DNA of 64,000 bases. Origin: Breviolum minutum Mf 1.05b.01. Lineage: Eukaryota > Sar > Dinophyceae > Suessiales > Symbiodiniaceae. The stretch spans positions 1-64,000 of the forward strand of contig DF239142.1 in NCBI GenBank assembly GCA_000507305.1. The letters run 5' to 3'. Made by a program: the position numbers and the translations under genes. This document shows positions 46,764 to 55,970 of this stretch, piece by piece. Within the stretch, counting starts at the first letter, position 1, and each line of letters starts with the position of its first letter. Under the pieces are notes generated by a model. It searched no databases. It saw nothing but the letters and a program-made list of their open reading frames with translations, and was not told where the DNA came from.

Positions 46764-47290
46764 TCAGCCCCTAGAAAAGGAGAATTCCTTACTTGGAAAA
46801 CCATCACACACCAGAATTCGACCTTCAGCCTGGAGCGAAGTCGTAGCAGACCACCGAGGGCTAGGAAACGTCTATTGCAAGCCTTGGAGCTGCTTGATAC
46901 ACCTAGCTACATTAGCAAGAAGAAGTTCAAGCAAATGCTCCTACGTGTGAAAATGGAGCTTCTCACCACGAATCGTCATGAAGCGGCCCGGCCTTATCAG
47001 GCTTCACGGGTTGAGCGAAGCGCTGAGTATGTACTGTTTTTGGCCACCAGCAGCACTAAGTGAAGGGTCTATGGCTCCCAGAGCGAGCTGAAGAATTCAT
47101 TGAACATGCTGAGCGAATTGGCGCCATCTATGCAATGGCTGGTGATGTCAGTGGCTGGGACACCTCGTAGGGTGAACGTGGCGCCTCAGAACTGACCAAA
47201 GTGAAAGGTCGATTCGTGAGGTATCCTGTCTATGCGATGCATGTTTCTGGAAAGTCTAACAACAGCATACCCATGAACCAACTTTCGAGG
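46764..47290 (+). pseudogene. Endogenous RNA-virus-like RdRp fragment (candidate), broken
   Basis: First phase 46,764-47,063 is open about 100 codons, rich in basic helix (RLLQALELLDTPSYISKKKF). From 47,060 a second phase continues with RAEEFIEHAERIGAIYAM and GDVSGWDTS, then a TAG at 47,168-47,170, then KGRFVRYPVYAMHVSGK and SIPMNQLSR. D-x4-D in GDVSGWD fits RdRp motif A, and the downstream SG with a following Asn fits motif B of sobemo-like plus-strand RNA virus polymerases; viruses of that kind infect dinoflagellates. A frameshift and a stop break it, and motif C (GDD) is absent because the sequence ends near 47,290. Assignment rests on motifs only. Confidence 0.45.
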
Positions 47291-47391
47291 GTTTATTTTG
47301 TATGTTCAACTTTGGGGTGGTAACTCCTAAGTAGCTTCCAACTTTGTCAGATTCCAACAGGTTTGAATAGCCCTTGAAGTAAAACTATATA

Positions 47392-47640
47392 CACTCCCTA
47401 AAACTAGCAGATCGCCCCTGAAGATGATGCTTTGGCAAGAGAATTTCCTTTTTGAACCATGGAAATTTTGAGCGTCCATGTTTATTCTATACTTTGTGGG
47501 CTGGATAATCTTGTGTCTGTTTAGTTGGATATTTTTTTACGGATTTCGATCCCATGCGATTCATCACCATTTTGCACCACCGTTTAGTAGGAATATGTTT
47601 TTGAAGTTTTTCCAACCACCATTTCAGCAAATCTAAGCTT
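47392..47640. mobile_element. Family B remnant and family F MITE
   Basis: B left end ACACTCCCTAAAACTAGC at 47,392; F about 47,511-47,640 with ACGGATTTCGATCCCATG, TCATCACCATTTTGCACC and CAGCAAATCTAAG. Confidence 0.6.
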
Positions 47641-48145
47641 GAAAGAGAGAAGATTCCCCGATTTTTTGGATACCATCCATTTTTAGGTGAACCAGCCGTA
47701 AAAAAAAGTGGGAAACTGGAACAAAGTTCCCAATCCTTGGAGATTCCATCTACCCTGGAAGTCCAGTCGGCTGTTAAAAGAACTGTCCAGTCACTGGATT
47801 TGTGAGTTGCATTTTTTTTGGTAAAACAATGGTCTCGAAACGGGAAAAACACTAAAAATCAATGTCGACTTGGAATCCCGAGGGTCTATCTATCCCCAAC
47901 TGGCTGGCCATTATTAGGGAATCAGGGTTCAGCTTCATTCCCTGATTCTCTGCTAAGGGAAGTAAACTGCTGGAACAAAAAAAGATACCCCCCCCCCAAA
48001 ACGAAAAAGGAGAAACATCCATACAAAAACCCATCCAATTTTTTTTGTTGAGGTTCAAAATCTTCGTTTTCTCGTTGGTTGGTAGATGTTTCCTAAAAAT
48101 TTTGGGTAGCTTGTTTTCTCCAAGCTTCCATGGGTTTTTTCGATA

Positions 48146-48249
48146 AAAAAATCCCCAATCTGAAAGGCTCATGGCTTGGCTGCACCGCCGCCGCTTCGCT
48201 GAAGCCAAGAAGCGTCATCCCTTGACGTGCGGGAAACCGACACACACCG
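48146..48249 (+). CDS. Exon, basic helix
   Basis: ERLMAWLHRRRFAEAKKRHP, LTCGKPTHTG, followed directly by a partial family C element (48,258-48,330: AATCCGGCGAGAAAACCACC). Unknown protein. Confidence 0.45.
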
Positions 48250-48374
48250 GGGGGATTGGTTGGAAAATCCGGCGAGAAAACCACCAGTTGAGGTGAAGGT
48301 AGTTTTTGCCATTAGTTGCAGGGTATTTTTGTTTGGCTTGTTGGAATAAGGGATGGGTTGTTTTATCCATCAGG

Positions 48375-48629
48375 TACTTCACCAATGTGAAAGTGTTTTC
48401 GAAGGTTTCGGGATGGTTTCCAGGTGGAATTTACCTGGTTTTCATTCCAAAGGTGCCTTTTCCAACAGGTTTCCGGGTGACTGAAAAAAAAACACAAAAA
48501 AGTCGAGCTGAACCGCGCCATAAGGGCGCCAAAAAGATTCACCGTAAATTGGTTTTTTGGGAGTTTGTTGCCAAAGAGTTGGTTGGGCCCGTTGGAGGGA
48601 TCAATGGTAAAATGATGAAATTGTTTTGA
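48375..48629 (+). CDS. Terminal exon, about 85 codons
   Basis: After TTTATCCATCAG: NVKVFSKVSGWFPGGIYLVF, FPTGFRVTEKKTQKSRAEPR, HKGAKKIHRKLVFWEFVAKE, LVGPVGGINGKMMKLF and TGA. Strongly basic middle. It may continue the 48,146-48,249 exon across the C element. No family recognised. Confidence 0.5.
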   Translation, partial: YFTNVKVFSKVSGWFPGGIYLVFIPKVPFPTGFRVTEKKTQKSRAEPRHKGAKKIHRKLVFWEFVAKELVGPVGGINGKMMKLF

Positions 48630-48639
48630 TGGGTCAAAG

Positions 48640-49062
48640 ATCGTCTTTTACAACTATTTGGGTTTGTTGTGTTATTGTACTACCCTGGTTTCATTGGGAT
48701 TATACAGAATCAATAATGAACCACTTAGAAGGCTGGAATAGGGATTCTTTTCGAGCGGCTGCTCCGAGTGACTTGTGACCGAGAGACCTTAATGGGAAAA
48801 GGCTTGCAGAATCCAGACACGAACTTCAATAACACACTAGTCACTAAGAGAAGCTAGAGACCCTCACCATTATTCACACTCTTCATGGCTCAAAGTTTTT
48901 TTTCATAGCACCCGAAGTCTTTCATCTTGTTTCAATATTTTTTCCCATAAGGCTTTCAACAACACTTTTCATAAGTTGGAGGACCATTTGTTCCTCATTT
49001 TTGCCCATGAAAAATTCATACTCTTTTATGGCCGAAATTTGCTCCCTTCAGAATCAAGGTTC
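48640..49062. other. Stretch without recognised gene or element
   Basis: Unique AT-rich sequence, no open frame above 60 codons, no inverted-repeat family member seen. Confidence 0.45.
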
Positions 49063-49094
49063 CCATCAGTTTTTTGGCTCAACGCCTTCGATCG

Positions 49095-49250
49095 ATGGAT
49101 GGATCCTGGAGAGAAATTTCGCCTCCAAGGTGCCATGAATCCTTGGAATCCTTGATGCAAGCCAAGGTGGGGGGAAGTGGGACGCAGGTCTGGTTTTTGG
49201 AGAGGGGAAAAAAAAGGTATATGAAAGTACTACCCAGTTATATATGGTGA
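49095..49250 (+). CDS. ATG-started short frame with upstream spliced-leader-like sequence
   Basis: MDGSWREISPPRCHESLESL, MQAKVGGSGTQVWFLERGKK and on to TGA, 51 codons; the phase is also open upstream to about 49,063. TTTTGGCTCAA, identical to 11 bases of the dinoflagellate spliced leader, lies at 49,072-49,082, 12 bases before the ATG. The right end runs into a family E element. Confidence 0.4.
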   Translation: MDGSWREISPPRCHESLESLMQAKVGGSGTQVWFLERGKKRYMKVLPSYIW

Positions 49251-49415
49251 TTGTCTGGGTGGTGGCAACTCAAATATGTTTTATTTTCACCCCGAAAATT
49301 GGGAAAGATGAACCCATTTTGACGAGCATATTCTTCAAAGGGGTTGAAACCACCAACTAGTTATAATAAACCATGAAAATCAGGATCCCGTTTTTTAAAC
49401 AACCAGTAAAACGGT
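49205..49415. mobile_element. Family E MITE interrupted by a family A MITE
   Basis: E parts: GGTATATGAAAGTACTACCC on the left, TAATAAACCATG and TTTTTTAAACAACCAG on the right. A occupies 49,255-49,360 with TTGT/TTAT at its ends. Confidence 0.8.
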
Positions 49416-49928
49416 AAGTTACCTAAAATAGCCAATGGCTAACCTGAATCAACTTTTTGGGACCTACATATTTAGTAAGGAAAAAATGCCATGTTTTCAA
49501 CCGGCTTTATTTCATGGCCCGAAATGGCTGAGTAAGGATATGTTTTAGGTGGTTGAACCAGTTGATTTGTTGTTTCACCCAAAAGTTTCAGGTACCGAAA
49601 ATTGGAAGGTACTGAACCAACCGCCATTTGGGGGGTGAGTAAACTCCCTTACATGAATTTTCCCAGTCTCTCCTAAGAGTGAGGAAATGACACATGATGA
49701 GTTGGAGCAGAAAGGTCCAATTCCAATAGGACGCTTTGCAATAGATAGAGAGGCAATCCACTGCTTTGCAGCAAGGTGTTGGGATCTAGGGCTCGGTTTC
49801 CCTGTTGCTGGAAGAGTGGGAGTATTGGGAAAGCGGATACTCCCTCAACCATCATCTTAAGTGTTAGTTGGTTGGTTGCTACCTCACCCTACAGGAATTA
49901 TTTATCAAAAGGAATTACTTGGGGTGGA

Positions 49929-50042
49929 TACCCCCCTGAAAACCAATAGCAAAAGCTACTGAAATATATGATGTTTGGAAGATGACATGTTCCTTTTAAT
50001 TGGTCCGCTTTCAGGGGGACATGTTAATTTTCGGGAGGGTAA
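49929..50042. mobile_element. Family B MITE
   Basis: GGATACCCCCCTGAAAACC to TTAATTTTCGGGAGGGTA; CAGGGGGACATG arm. Confidence 0.85.
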
Positions 50043-50341
50043 GAAAAAAACAAGGCCTGTTTTTTTTAATGAGTTTCTTTTCTTGGGGGAGTGGCAAGAG
50101 AAGGAGGGGTTTGCAAAAATTTGTTTCTATACATTTTACATTTGTTCTATTTTTCAAGATGTGATTTGGTAGCAGCCAACACAGATTTTTTCAGATATTC
50201 ATTTGGAGTCCACAGTCTGACGTTAAGAGAGTGATGAAGATATGTTTGGTATCTCAGCATCCCCAACCCTCAAAGGGAGCGGTGTTGGAAATGCATCTTT
50301 TTTAATATGGGAAGTTGAGAGTGTTGGGAGGTGACTTCTAG

Positions 50342-50432
50342 GGACGTTGAAGGAGCTACTTGAAGCTGCCGGAATCCTCGAAATGACCAGCGAAGAAGAG
50401 AAACTGCCCACATCTTTGTTGAGTTTTTTGAT
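50342..50432 (+). CDS. Small exon with consensus donor
   Basis: Acceptor GGTGACTTCTAG, donor TTGAT|GTAAGA. Reads TLKELLEAAGILEMTSEEEK then LPTSLLSFL, a single open phase: an amphipathic acidic helix. Unknown protein. Confidence 0.6.
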
Positions 50433-50502
50433 GTAAGACAATGAAAAAAATTGTGGATGGAAAAACAACTCCGCTCCTAAAGAATGGTAGAAAAAACAGA
50501 AG

Positions 50503-50611
50503 TACTATTGATGGAAGAAGTCCGGCTAACCACCTGGAATGTATAAGACCTTGTAAATAATAGGATAAACTACCTATCAACTGGTGCAGGATTTCTTCCA
50601 CCAACCGTATT
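50503..50611. mobile_element. Family C MITE
   Basis: GTACTATTGATGGAAGAAGT to GATTTCTTCCACCAACCGTA, TATCAACTGGTGCAGG arm. Confidence 0.85.
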
Positions 50612-50928
50612 GCCATCGCACTGCAGATTTTCGAGGATACATCGAGCATTCTTCCTTCACGTCCGAATTTCAGAGCCTATCCCACATTGCATTTTTTTTT
50701 GATGGTTGTGTACTTCCAGGAAGGATAGGACAAAAATACGGTATACAGCCAACAGTTGGGAATATCTTTTCAAAAAGCATCAGTAGTAGAAGGATGCATA
50801 CATGTTACATACATACATCCGCACAAAAACGTATCTGCTTGTTTTTCTTGGAACTTGGAAACCTTGATATAAATCCATCTTCCCAAAAAAAGCACACACA
50901 ACAATCAAAACAAAACAAACACACTCTT

Positions 50929-51022
50929 TTAGGTGGTGGTTTCAAATATGTTTTATTTTCACTCTGACCCTTAGAGAAAGAATGAGTTTTTTTGCAGGTG
51001 GGTTGGTTTAATCACCAACTAG
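50929..51022. mobile_element. Family A MITE with 4-bp target duplication
   Basis: TTAGGTGGTGGTTTCAA to TTTAATCACCAACTAG, TCTT on both sides. Confidence 0.9.
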
Positions 51023-51079
51023 TCTTCTTGGACATCACCAAACATCCAACGATCCATGATTTTTGTACAAGAAAAACAG

Positions 51080-51159
51080 GAATTGACCTTGGATCTGGCT
51101 GCACGTTTGGGTTTGGATGCTGTAGCACAACTCAGTCAGGGGACCCTGGAAGCTTGGAG
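51080..51159 (+). CDS. Small exon, helical
   Basis: After GTACAAGAAAAACAG: ELTLDLAARLGLDAVAQLSQ then GTLEAWR split at TTGGAG|GTAGTT. Looks like a short DNA-binding or repeat helix pair, but no family is assigned. Another phase (LGSGCTFGFGCCSTTQSGDP) is open. Confidence 0.5.
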
Positions 51160-51591
51160 GTAGTTTCAATGATTTTGCCCACATAGCCTGGGAAGATATC
51201 CCAAACGAACACCAAAAGTGGTGTTTGGAAGTGACCCTGGTACCGTCCCAAACTTCCCCTTTCACCCCCACATAGAAAACCATCCGTTTTTTGAGTGGTT
51301 TTTGCTAGTTTACAGCTGCTTTGGCTAGGAAAACTAACATTTTGAACCCCAAAAATTGATGGTTGGTAGATGTTTCTCCTTTTCCAAAGAGGTATTTTTA
51401 GGTTCCATGATCTTGAAAATGTTGCTGCAGCATTTTTCATCACACCTAAAATCGATTTTAACAAAAAAATCCTTTGTAAATAGTGGGATAAAACTACAAC
51501 AAACTATATCAAAGTATAACAAACTACCAACCTTAACCTGGTTAAAATTGGTTGGAAAAAAACAACAAAAGGGCCAAAAAACCCATCCCAT

Positions 51592-51716
51592 CACACCCCA
51601 ATACCCCGGAGCTCTCAGGTGGTGCTTCCCGTGCCTTGCGAACATCTTTGTCAACTTTGGGCCCAGAGTTGGTGTGGAATCTCAAGGGATGCTCAAATAG
51701 GAGCGCTTGGGGTCAT
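51592..51716 (+). CDS. Exon, unknown protein
   Basis: HPNTPELSGGASRALRTSLS, TLGPELVWNLKGCSN and a stop past the family G start. A similar LSGGAS-encoding stretch occurs near 41,035. Coding end probably about 51,700. Confidence 0.4.
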
Positions 51717-52112
51717 TAAACAGGGATCATTCAATTACCTGTTCGGGGGGGATCAAACTTGATGTAAATGTATGGTAAATTTGAGGGATTTCCTCCGAAA
51801 AATGCGTTGTTTTCGGGTGGTCATATAATGAGCCCTGTTAAAAGAACAATGAAAAGTACGTGCACCTGATTGTTTAGGGTATATACCCCCCCGAAAACTA
51901 ACATGGATAACCAAAATGATGGTTTGGAAAAGGTGGTTCCTCTTAAATATGGCCATGTTGGGTATCCATGTTCGATTTCTGGGGGAGTAGTGGATTATAT
52001 TACACAGTTAAATGGGCATTAATGATAAACCATGACAAGGATCCCTCTTAAACAACCAGCATAATCATGAAAAGTTTTTGAAGGTTTTTTTCGTGGCTCA
52101 AATGGGACCCAT
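51705..52112. mobile_element. Family G, then family E interrupted by family B
   Basis: G 51,705-51,835 (TTGGGGTCATTAAACAGG, GATCAAACTTGATGTAAATG, GGTGGTCATATAATGAGCCC). E starts about 51,848 and ends at 52,105 (TTTTTTTCGTGGCTCAAATG). B sits inside it at 51,886-51,992 (TACCCCCCCGAAAACTAACA to TTCTGGGGGAGTA). Confidence 0.75.
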
Positions 52113-52316
52113 TTCTGGGTGGGGATCAAACTTGATGCTAAAATATATGATGAGCTTTACGGATTTACACTGCAAAAAATGTTGTGCAGCGTTTGGGTTG
52201 GTAAGTAGGAGTTGAGACCCCTGGAAATTTCATATCGCCTTGAAGGTTTGGGAGGATGTAAATGTTCCATCATGATTGGAGGGAGAGTCGGGTGGGGGCA
52301 CGATGAAGTGAAATGA

Positions 52317-52496
52317 TTGAATTGGATTTCGGTGCGGAGGCAAGTTGAAATGGAGAAAGAGTTTTTCCAAAGACGCATCCTGCAGCAAGTGAGCTTCTGC
52401 CAAGCTTCGTCCTTCGGGATGCATTTTCGGCGCTGTGAAGCGTGGTGGGTATTGGACGACCATGCTGTGGATGAAGCAGAACTTCTTCTCAGCTAA
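52317..52496 (+). CDS. Exon, 59 codons
   Basis: LNWISVRRQVEMEKEFFQRR, ILQQVSFCQASSFGMHFRRC, EAWWVLDDHAVDEAELLLS and TAA. A 104-codon minus frame (52,544-52,230) overlaps; the plus strand is preferred for its acidic, helix-like end. Unknown. Confidence 0.4.
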   Translation: MNWISVRRQVEMEKEFFQRRILQQVSFCQASSFGMHFRRCEAWWVLDDHAVDEAELLLS

Positions 52497-52698
52497 AAAT
52501 CGCTGGGTCCAAGCAGCATGGTGAAAGGAAGACTGATCCATCAACTTGGAACGCTCAGCATGATTCAGTTCGTTTCAGGCTCTACTTGCAAGAACTTCTG
52601 TTCCGAATTTTGGGATAAATACCAAAAAATGATGGATTTTTTTGATGTATCTCTGGCTTCAAATGTGGCGTCATTTTGGGTATCTATTCATTAAATGG

Positions 52699-52845
52699 NN
52701 NNNNNNNNNNNNNNNNNNNNNNNNNNNNNNNNNNNNNNNNNNNNNNNNNNNNNNNNNNNNNNNNNNNNNNNNNNNNNNNNNNNNNNNNNNNNNNNNNNNN
52801 NNNNNNNNNNNNNNNNNNNNNNNNNNNNNNNNNNNNNNNNNNNNN
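52699..52845. other. Assembly gap (147 N)
   Basis: Run of N. The left flank ends in sequence resembling the H repeat (GGCGTCATTTTGGGTATCTA), so an element was probably being crossed. Confidence 1.
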
Positions 52846-53044
52846 GGGGTAGGTGTTGTTTCATATTCGTTTTAAATCATTTGATGCAAACCTTCATTGG
52901 TTGCGATGGTTAAGCATTACACATTCAACTAGCCTGTAATATTCGGGTTGCTTCATCTTAGATTTCTAGATGGTTTCAAAGTTTGTTTTTCTTGGTTTAC
53001 CCCGAAGATATTTTGCTTGTTTTGTTTATTTTGTGTTGTTTCGT

Positions 53045-53072
53045 TTATTATTATTATTATTATTATTATTAT
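53045..53072. repeat. (TTA)n microsatellite in AT-rich DNA
   Basis: TATTATTATTATTATTATT within an AT-rich stretch (52,860-53,260) that carries no gene. Confidence 0.9.
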
Positions 53073-53265
53073 TTACTTTTTTTAGTTTTGTTCAGTTCAT
53101 TTCCTTTGTTGTTTTAATGTGTTATTGTTACATGTTTGATTATTAGAGTATCATTGTCATTCTTATTGTCTTTTTAAGTTTAATGTTCTTTTTTGTTTCT
53201 TGTTCATTCTTGATTTAAGAATGTGTCTCATATTTGTTGTTCATTATATTTGTGCTTATTTGTGT

Positions 53266-53430
53266 AGGATGGGAACCCGGAACCCCGAAGGGCTATGCAT
53301 CTCGTGCGTTTGAAATGGCAACTTCAGTGTGTCCAGACCAATCCGTGACACGTCGCCCCGAACAATCATCCTCGTTTAGAAGACCTGCGTGGACCCATCG
53401 CTGGCTGGAAAGTAAAAACCCTGAGTGAAG
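53266..53430 (+). CDS. Exon with good acceptor, frame undecided
   Basis: GTGCTTATTTGTGTAG acceptor. Phases: DGNPEPRRAMHLVRLKWQLQ then CVQTNP and TGA; or GTPKGYASRAFEMATSVCPD to AWTHRWLESKNPE. Could be an upstream exon of the Kelch gene, but no domain is visible. Confidence 0.4.
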
Positions 53431-53884
53431 ATGGGTTTCCTATTGAAAATGGGGATATTCCAGCAATCGCTATGTTAGTTTACCAGAGGGTATCACCCAT
53501 CTCATCTACTAACCATTTTACTAACCATGTATATCCATTTAATCAGTAGGTCAAATAACCCATTCCCAAAGTTGTTTTTCAAGGCCCCTCCAACCTCCTC
53601 TCACGGGTGGAAATGGGCCTGAAAGCTTCAGGCGAATCTCTTCCCTTTTCGCCTCTATGCCATTGGTGGAGAGGTGCACTTCCCCCTGTTGGGCTGTTGG
53701 CTTTCTTCCCGAAACGGGGGGGGGGATTTTGAGGGTGGTTTTTTTTTGTAGGGTTTCCCAGTAAAAATTGATGAACCTTTTCAAAATGATGGAAGATATT
53801 TTATAAGAATTGGGAGGGGGTTGGATGAAATATGAGAGCCATCACGCTGACATGTTCAGTGAGCATCTTGTTTTTTTTGCATCT

Positions 53885-53948
53885 CTCTCCAACAAACCAA
53901 CAAGCAAGCAAACAAGCAAGCGAGCAAGCAAACAAACAAACAAACAAA
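53885..53948. repeat. (AAGC/AAAC)n microsatellite
   Basis: CAACAAGCAAGCAAACAAGC grading into AAACAAACAAAC. The minus-strand Cys/Leu run it encodes is an artefact. Confidence 0.9.
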
Positions 53949-54279
53949 GCGATGATTATTGATGATCAACTGTTTGGATTGAGATTTGATGACATTTAAA
54001 GATTTCCGATTGGATGATGATTTTTGAGAGTTGGAATCACCAGTGGAATTGCGCTGATTGCATGGTTTACATGTTTTTTTCTGTGTCAACTTCTTCGCTG
54101 TTGTTTTTTTCCCAAGCAGATCAGAGATCGAATCGAATTCCAAACTCGGTACACTTTTCAACAAAACGAAGTCTCAGCAATTGGGACTTCCTGAGTCGAC
54201 AACAAAATAAATTGAAGGTCATGACTTCAAAAAAAACAAACTGATCTGGTACTTGGAAAGGAACTCAGAAGCTAGTGGT

Positions 54280-54374
54280 ACCCTCCGGGGAACTAACATA
54301 TCCCATCAAAACTCACTTTTGAAGATTGTTTTCCTTTTGCCAAGGTGGGATATGTTAGTTCCCTGGAGGGTATC
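54280..54374. mobile_element. Family B MITE, best hairpin copy
   Basis: GTACCCTCCGGGGAACTAAC facing GTTAGTTCCCTGGAGGGTAT, continued by ATATCCCA/TGGGATAT: about 28 paired bases. Confidence 0.95.
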
Positions 54375-54531
54375 CAAAACCATTTGGGACTGGGAAACTA
54401 CCAACAAGGTTTGCCATTTTACCACGGTGTTCACCCGAAAACTACATTGACGAGGCTTGTGGCGATGCCCTTGCATCTGTTGAGATCTCAGATCTTCAGG
54501 GCTGCCTGAAGTGTAGGGGAAAAGCTGATCT

Positions 54532-54705
54532 TCCAAATGAGCAATGAAAAAAGGGCCCCTTTGTTGTTTAGGGTATATAGGAGATTATGCTACCCAGTTG
54601 TATTAGGGATTATAAAACATGATAAGGATCCCGTTTTAACCAGCCAGTATTTTATGGAATGTCCCTGGTGGGTTTTCAACATTGCTCAAATGATTTTTTA
54701 AAGCA
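54532..54705. mobile_element. Family E MITE, full length
   Basis: Flank CAAATG both sides; AGCAATGAAAAAAGG at the left, TTCAACATTGCT at the right; inner TTGTTGTTTAGGGTATATAG. Confidence 0.85.
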
Positions 54706-54897
54706 CTCAAATTTATTGATGCTCCCAACTGTAGACCGATTTTTCTCTCCTGAATTTGGAACTAATGATTCGAAATATGTTTCTACCTTGTACCATGGAT
54801 TCCTCACCGTTTTGCACCACCATTTGAATTTTTGTTTTACTTTTTTCAAGCATCTTAAGCGAATCAAAGTCAATTTGCATCCCATGTTTTCCATGCC

Positions 54898-55005
54898 AAT
54901 ATGGTTGATGGAAGAAATCCTGCACCAGTTGATGTGGTAAATATCCCACTACTTGCAGGGTTTCATACATGTCAGGTGGTGCAGGATTTCTTCCATACAC
55001 AGTAT
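54898..55005. mobile_element. Family C MITE ending at a Kelch exon
   Basis: AATATGGTTGATGGAAGAAA to ATTTCTTCCATACACAGTAT with TCCTGCACCA/TGGTGCAGGA arms. The CACAG end is the acceptor of the next exon. Confidence 0.85.
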
Positions 55006-55090
55006 CTGAGGTCGAACGTTTTGACTTGACGGCCAACCGCTGGCAAACATTGCAGCCACTCCGAACTCCCAGGATGGCGACTGGAGAAAG
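55003..55090 (+). CDS. Kelch-repeat exon
   Basis: Starts after the family C CACAG. Reads SEVERFDLTANRWQTLQPL and RTPRMATGE, ending GAAAG|GTTGTT. VERFDL-x3-NRW-x3-PL-x2-PR is the Kelch consensus (second half of one blade). Kelch blades form beta-propellers that bind partner proteins, often actin or ubiquitin-ligase substrates. The next blade half is at 55,713. Only the left boundary depends on the element; the domain call does not. Confidence 0.8.
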
Positions 55091-55119
55091 GTTGTTGTTT
55101 CCACAGGAGTAACCACCAC

Positions 55120-55226
55120 CTGGGTGGTGGTTTCAAATATTTTTCATGTTCACCCCGAAAATTGGGGAAGATGAACCCATTTTGACGAGCATATTTTTCA
55201 AATGGGTTGGTTCAACCACCAACCAG
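55120..55226. mobile_element. Family A MITE in a Kelch-gene intron
   Basis: CTGGGTGGTGGTTTCAA to TTCAACCACCAACCAG. Confidence 0.85.
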
Positions 55227-55304
55227 TGAAGCATCATAAAGGCATCTGTTTCAAAAAATGGAGGGTTAACTTGGATATGTTTCAGTTTCACCACCTATTT
55301 TGGG

Positions 55305-55393
55305 GGTCATTCAATGGGACCCATTTTGGGGGGATCAAACTTGATGCAAAAATATGGTGCATTGTTTGGGGTGGTCATGTAATGACCCCTGTT
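55305..55393. mobile_element. Family G MITE
   Basis: GGGGGTCATTCAATGGGACC to GTCATGTAATGACCCCTG, core GATCAAACTTGATGCAAA. Confidence 0.8.
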
Positions 55394-55473
55394 CCTACCA
55401 ACAACCAACGTACTCCCAATGAAACAAGAAAGACATCAAACTCCCATGGAGTAAATTGGTGCTTCAAATTGGT

Positions 55474-55553
55474 AGTTTGGAATTCATAAGGGATTCCCAT
55501 GTTAAAGGGATTGTTACCCCCTACAAACCACCAAACCACCAACCCAAGGCACT
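55474..55553. mobile_element. Family I MITE
   Basis: TTGGTAGTTTGGAATTCATA at the left, CAAACCACCAAACCACCAAC at the right. Confidence 0.7.
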
Positions 55554-55712
55554 GATTTACCAACAATTCATAACAATTCACCATACAATTACCACCCATT
55601 TGGGGGGATCAAACACTATACGTCCACGGTATTTTTGGGAGATTTCCCCACCAATTTCCCATTGGTGTAATGGTGGAAAATTTGAAAAAAGTACTTCTGA
55701 ATTCAATTGAGG

Positions 55713-55769
55713 AGTGGCTGTGCGGCGGTCGCCTTGGGTGGTTACGTCTATGCTGTGGGTGGATGTGGC
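55713..55769 (+). CDS. Kelch-repeat exon
   Basis: Reads SGCAAVALGGYVYAVGGCG, the GG-containing half of a Kelch blade (x-A-V-x2-GG-x-V/I-Y-x-V/M-GG), which would directly continue the RTPR ending of the 55,003-55,090 exon. Ends TGTGGC|GTGGAA. The AGG/AGG repeat at both possible joints leaves the exact splice point open. Confidence 0.75.
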
Positions 55770-55970
55770 GTGGAACCTTAGTCCGTGCAAACATGGATTT
55801 GTCCATTCTATCCCCCAAAAAAAACTAGGTGTGGTGTTTCCACCTCTTCTAAAGCAAAGACATTATACAAGGCCCCTCTTTTTGAGAACCTCTAAAAAAA
55901 TGATGACAGGTTGTTAGAAACTATCGGAAAGGCTCAACTTGTTTTTGGTTGGGGAGTTTTGCTTCAGGAC

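Noticed and set aside
52642..52913. Open frames running through the N gap
   Set aside because: They consist mostly of unknown bases and carry no information.
53881..53950. Cys/Leu repeat protein on the minus strand
   Set aside because: Translation of an (AAGC/AAAC)n microsatellite.
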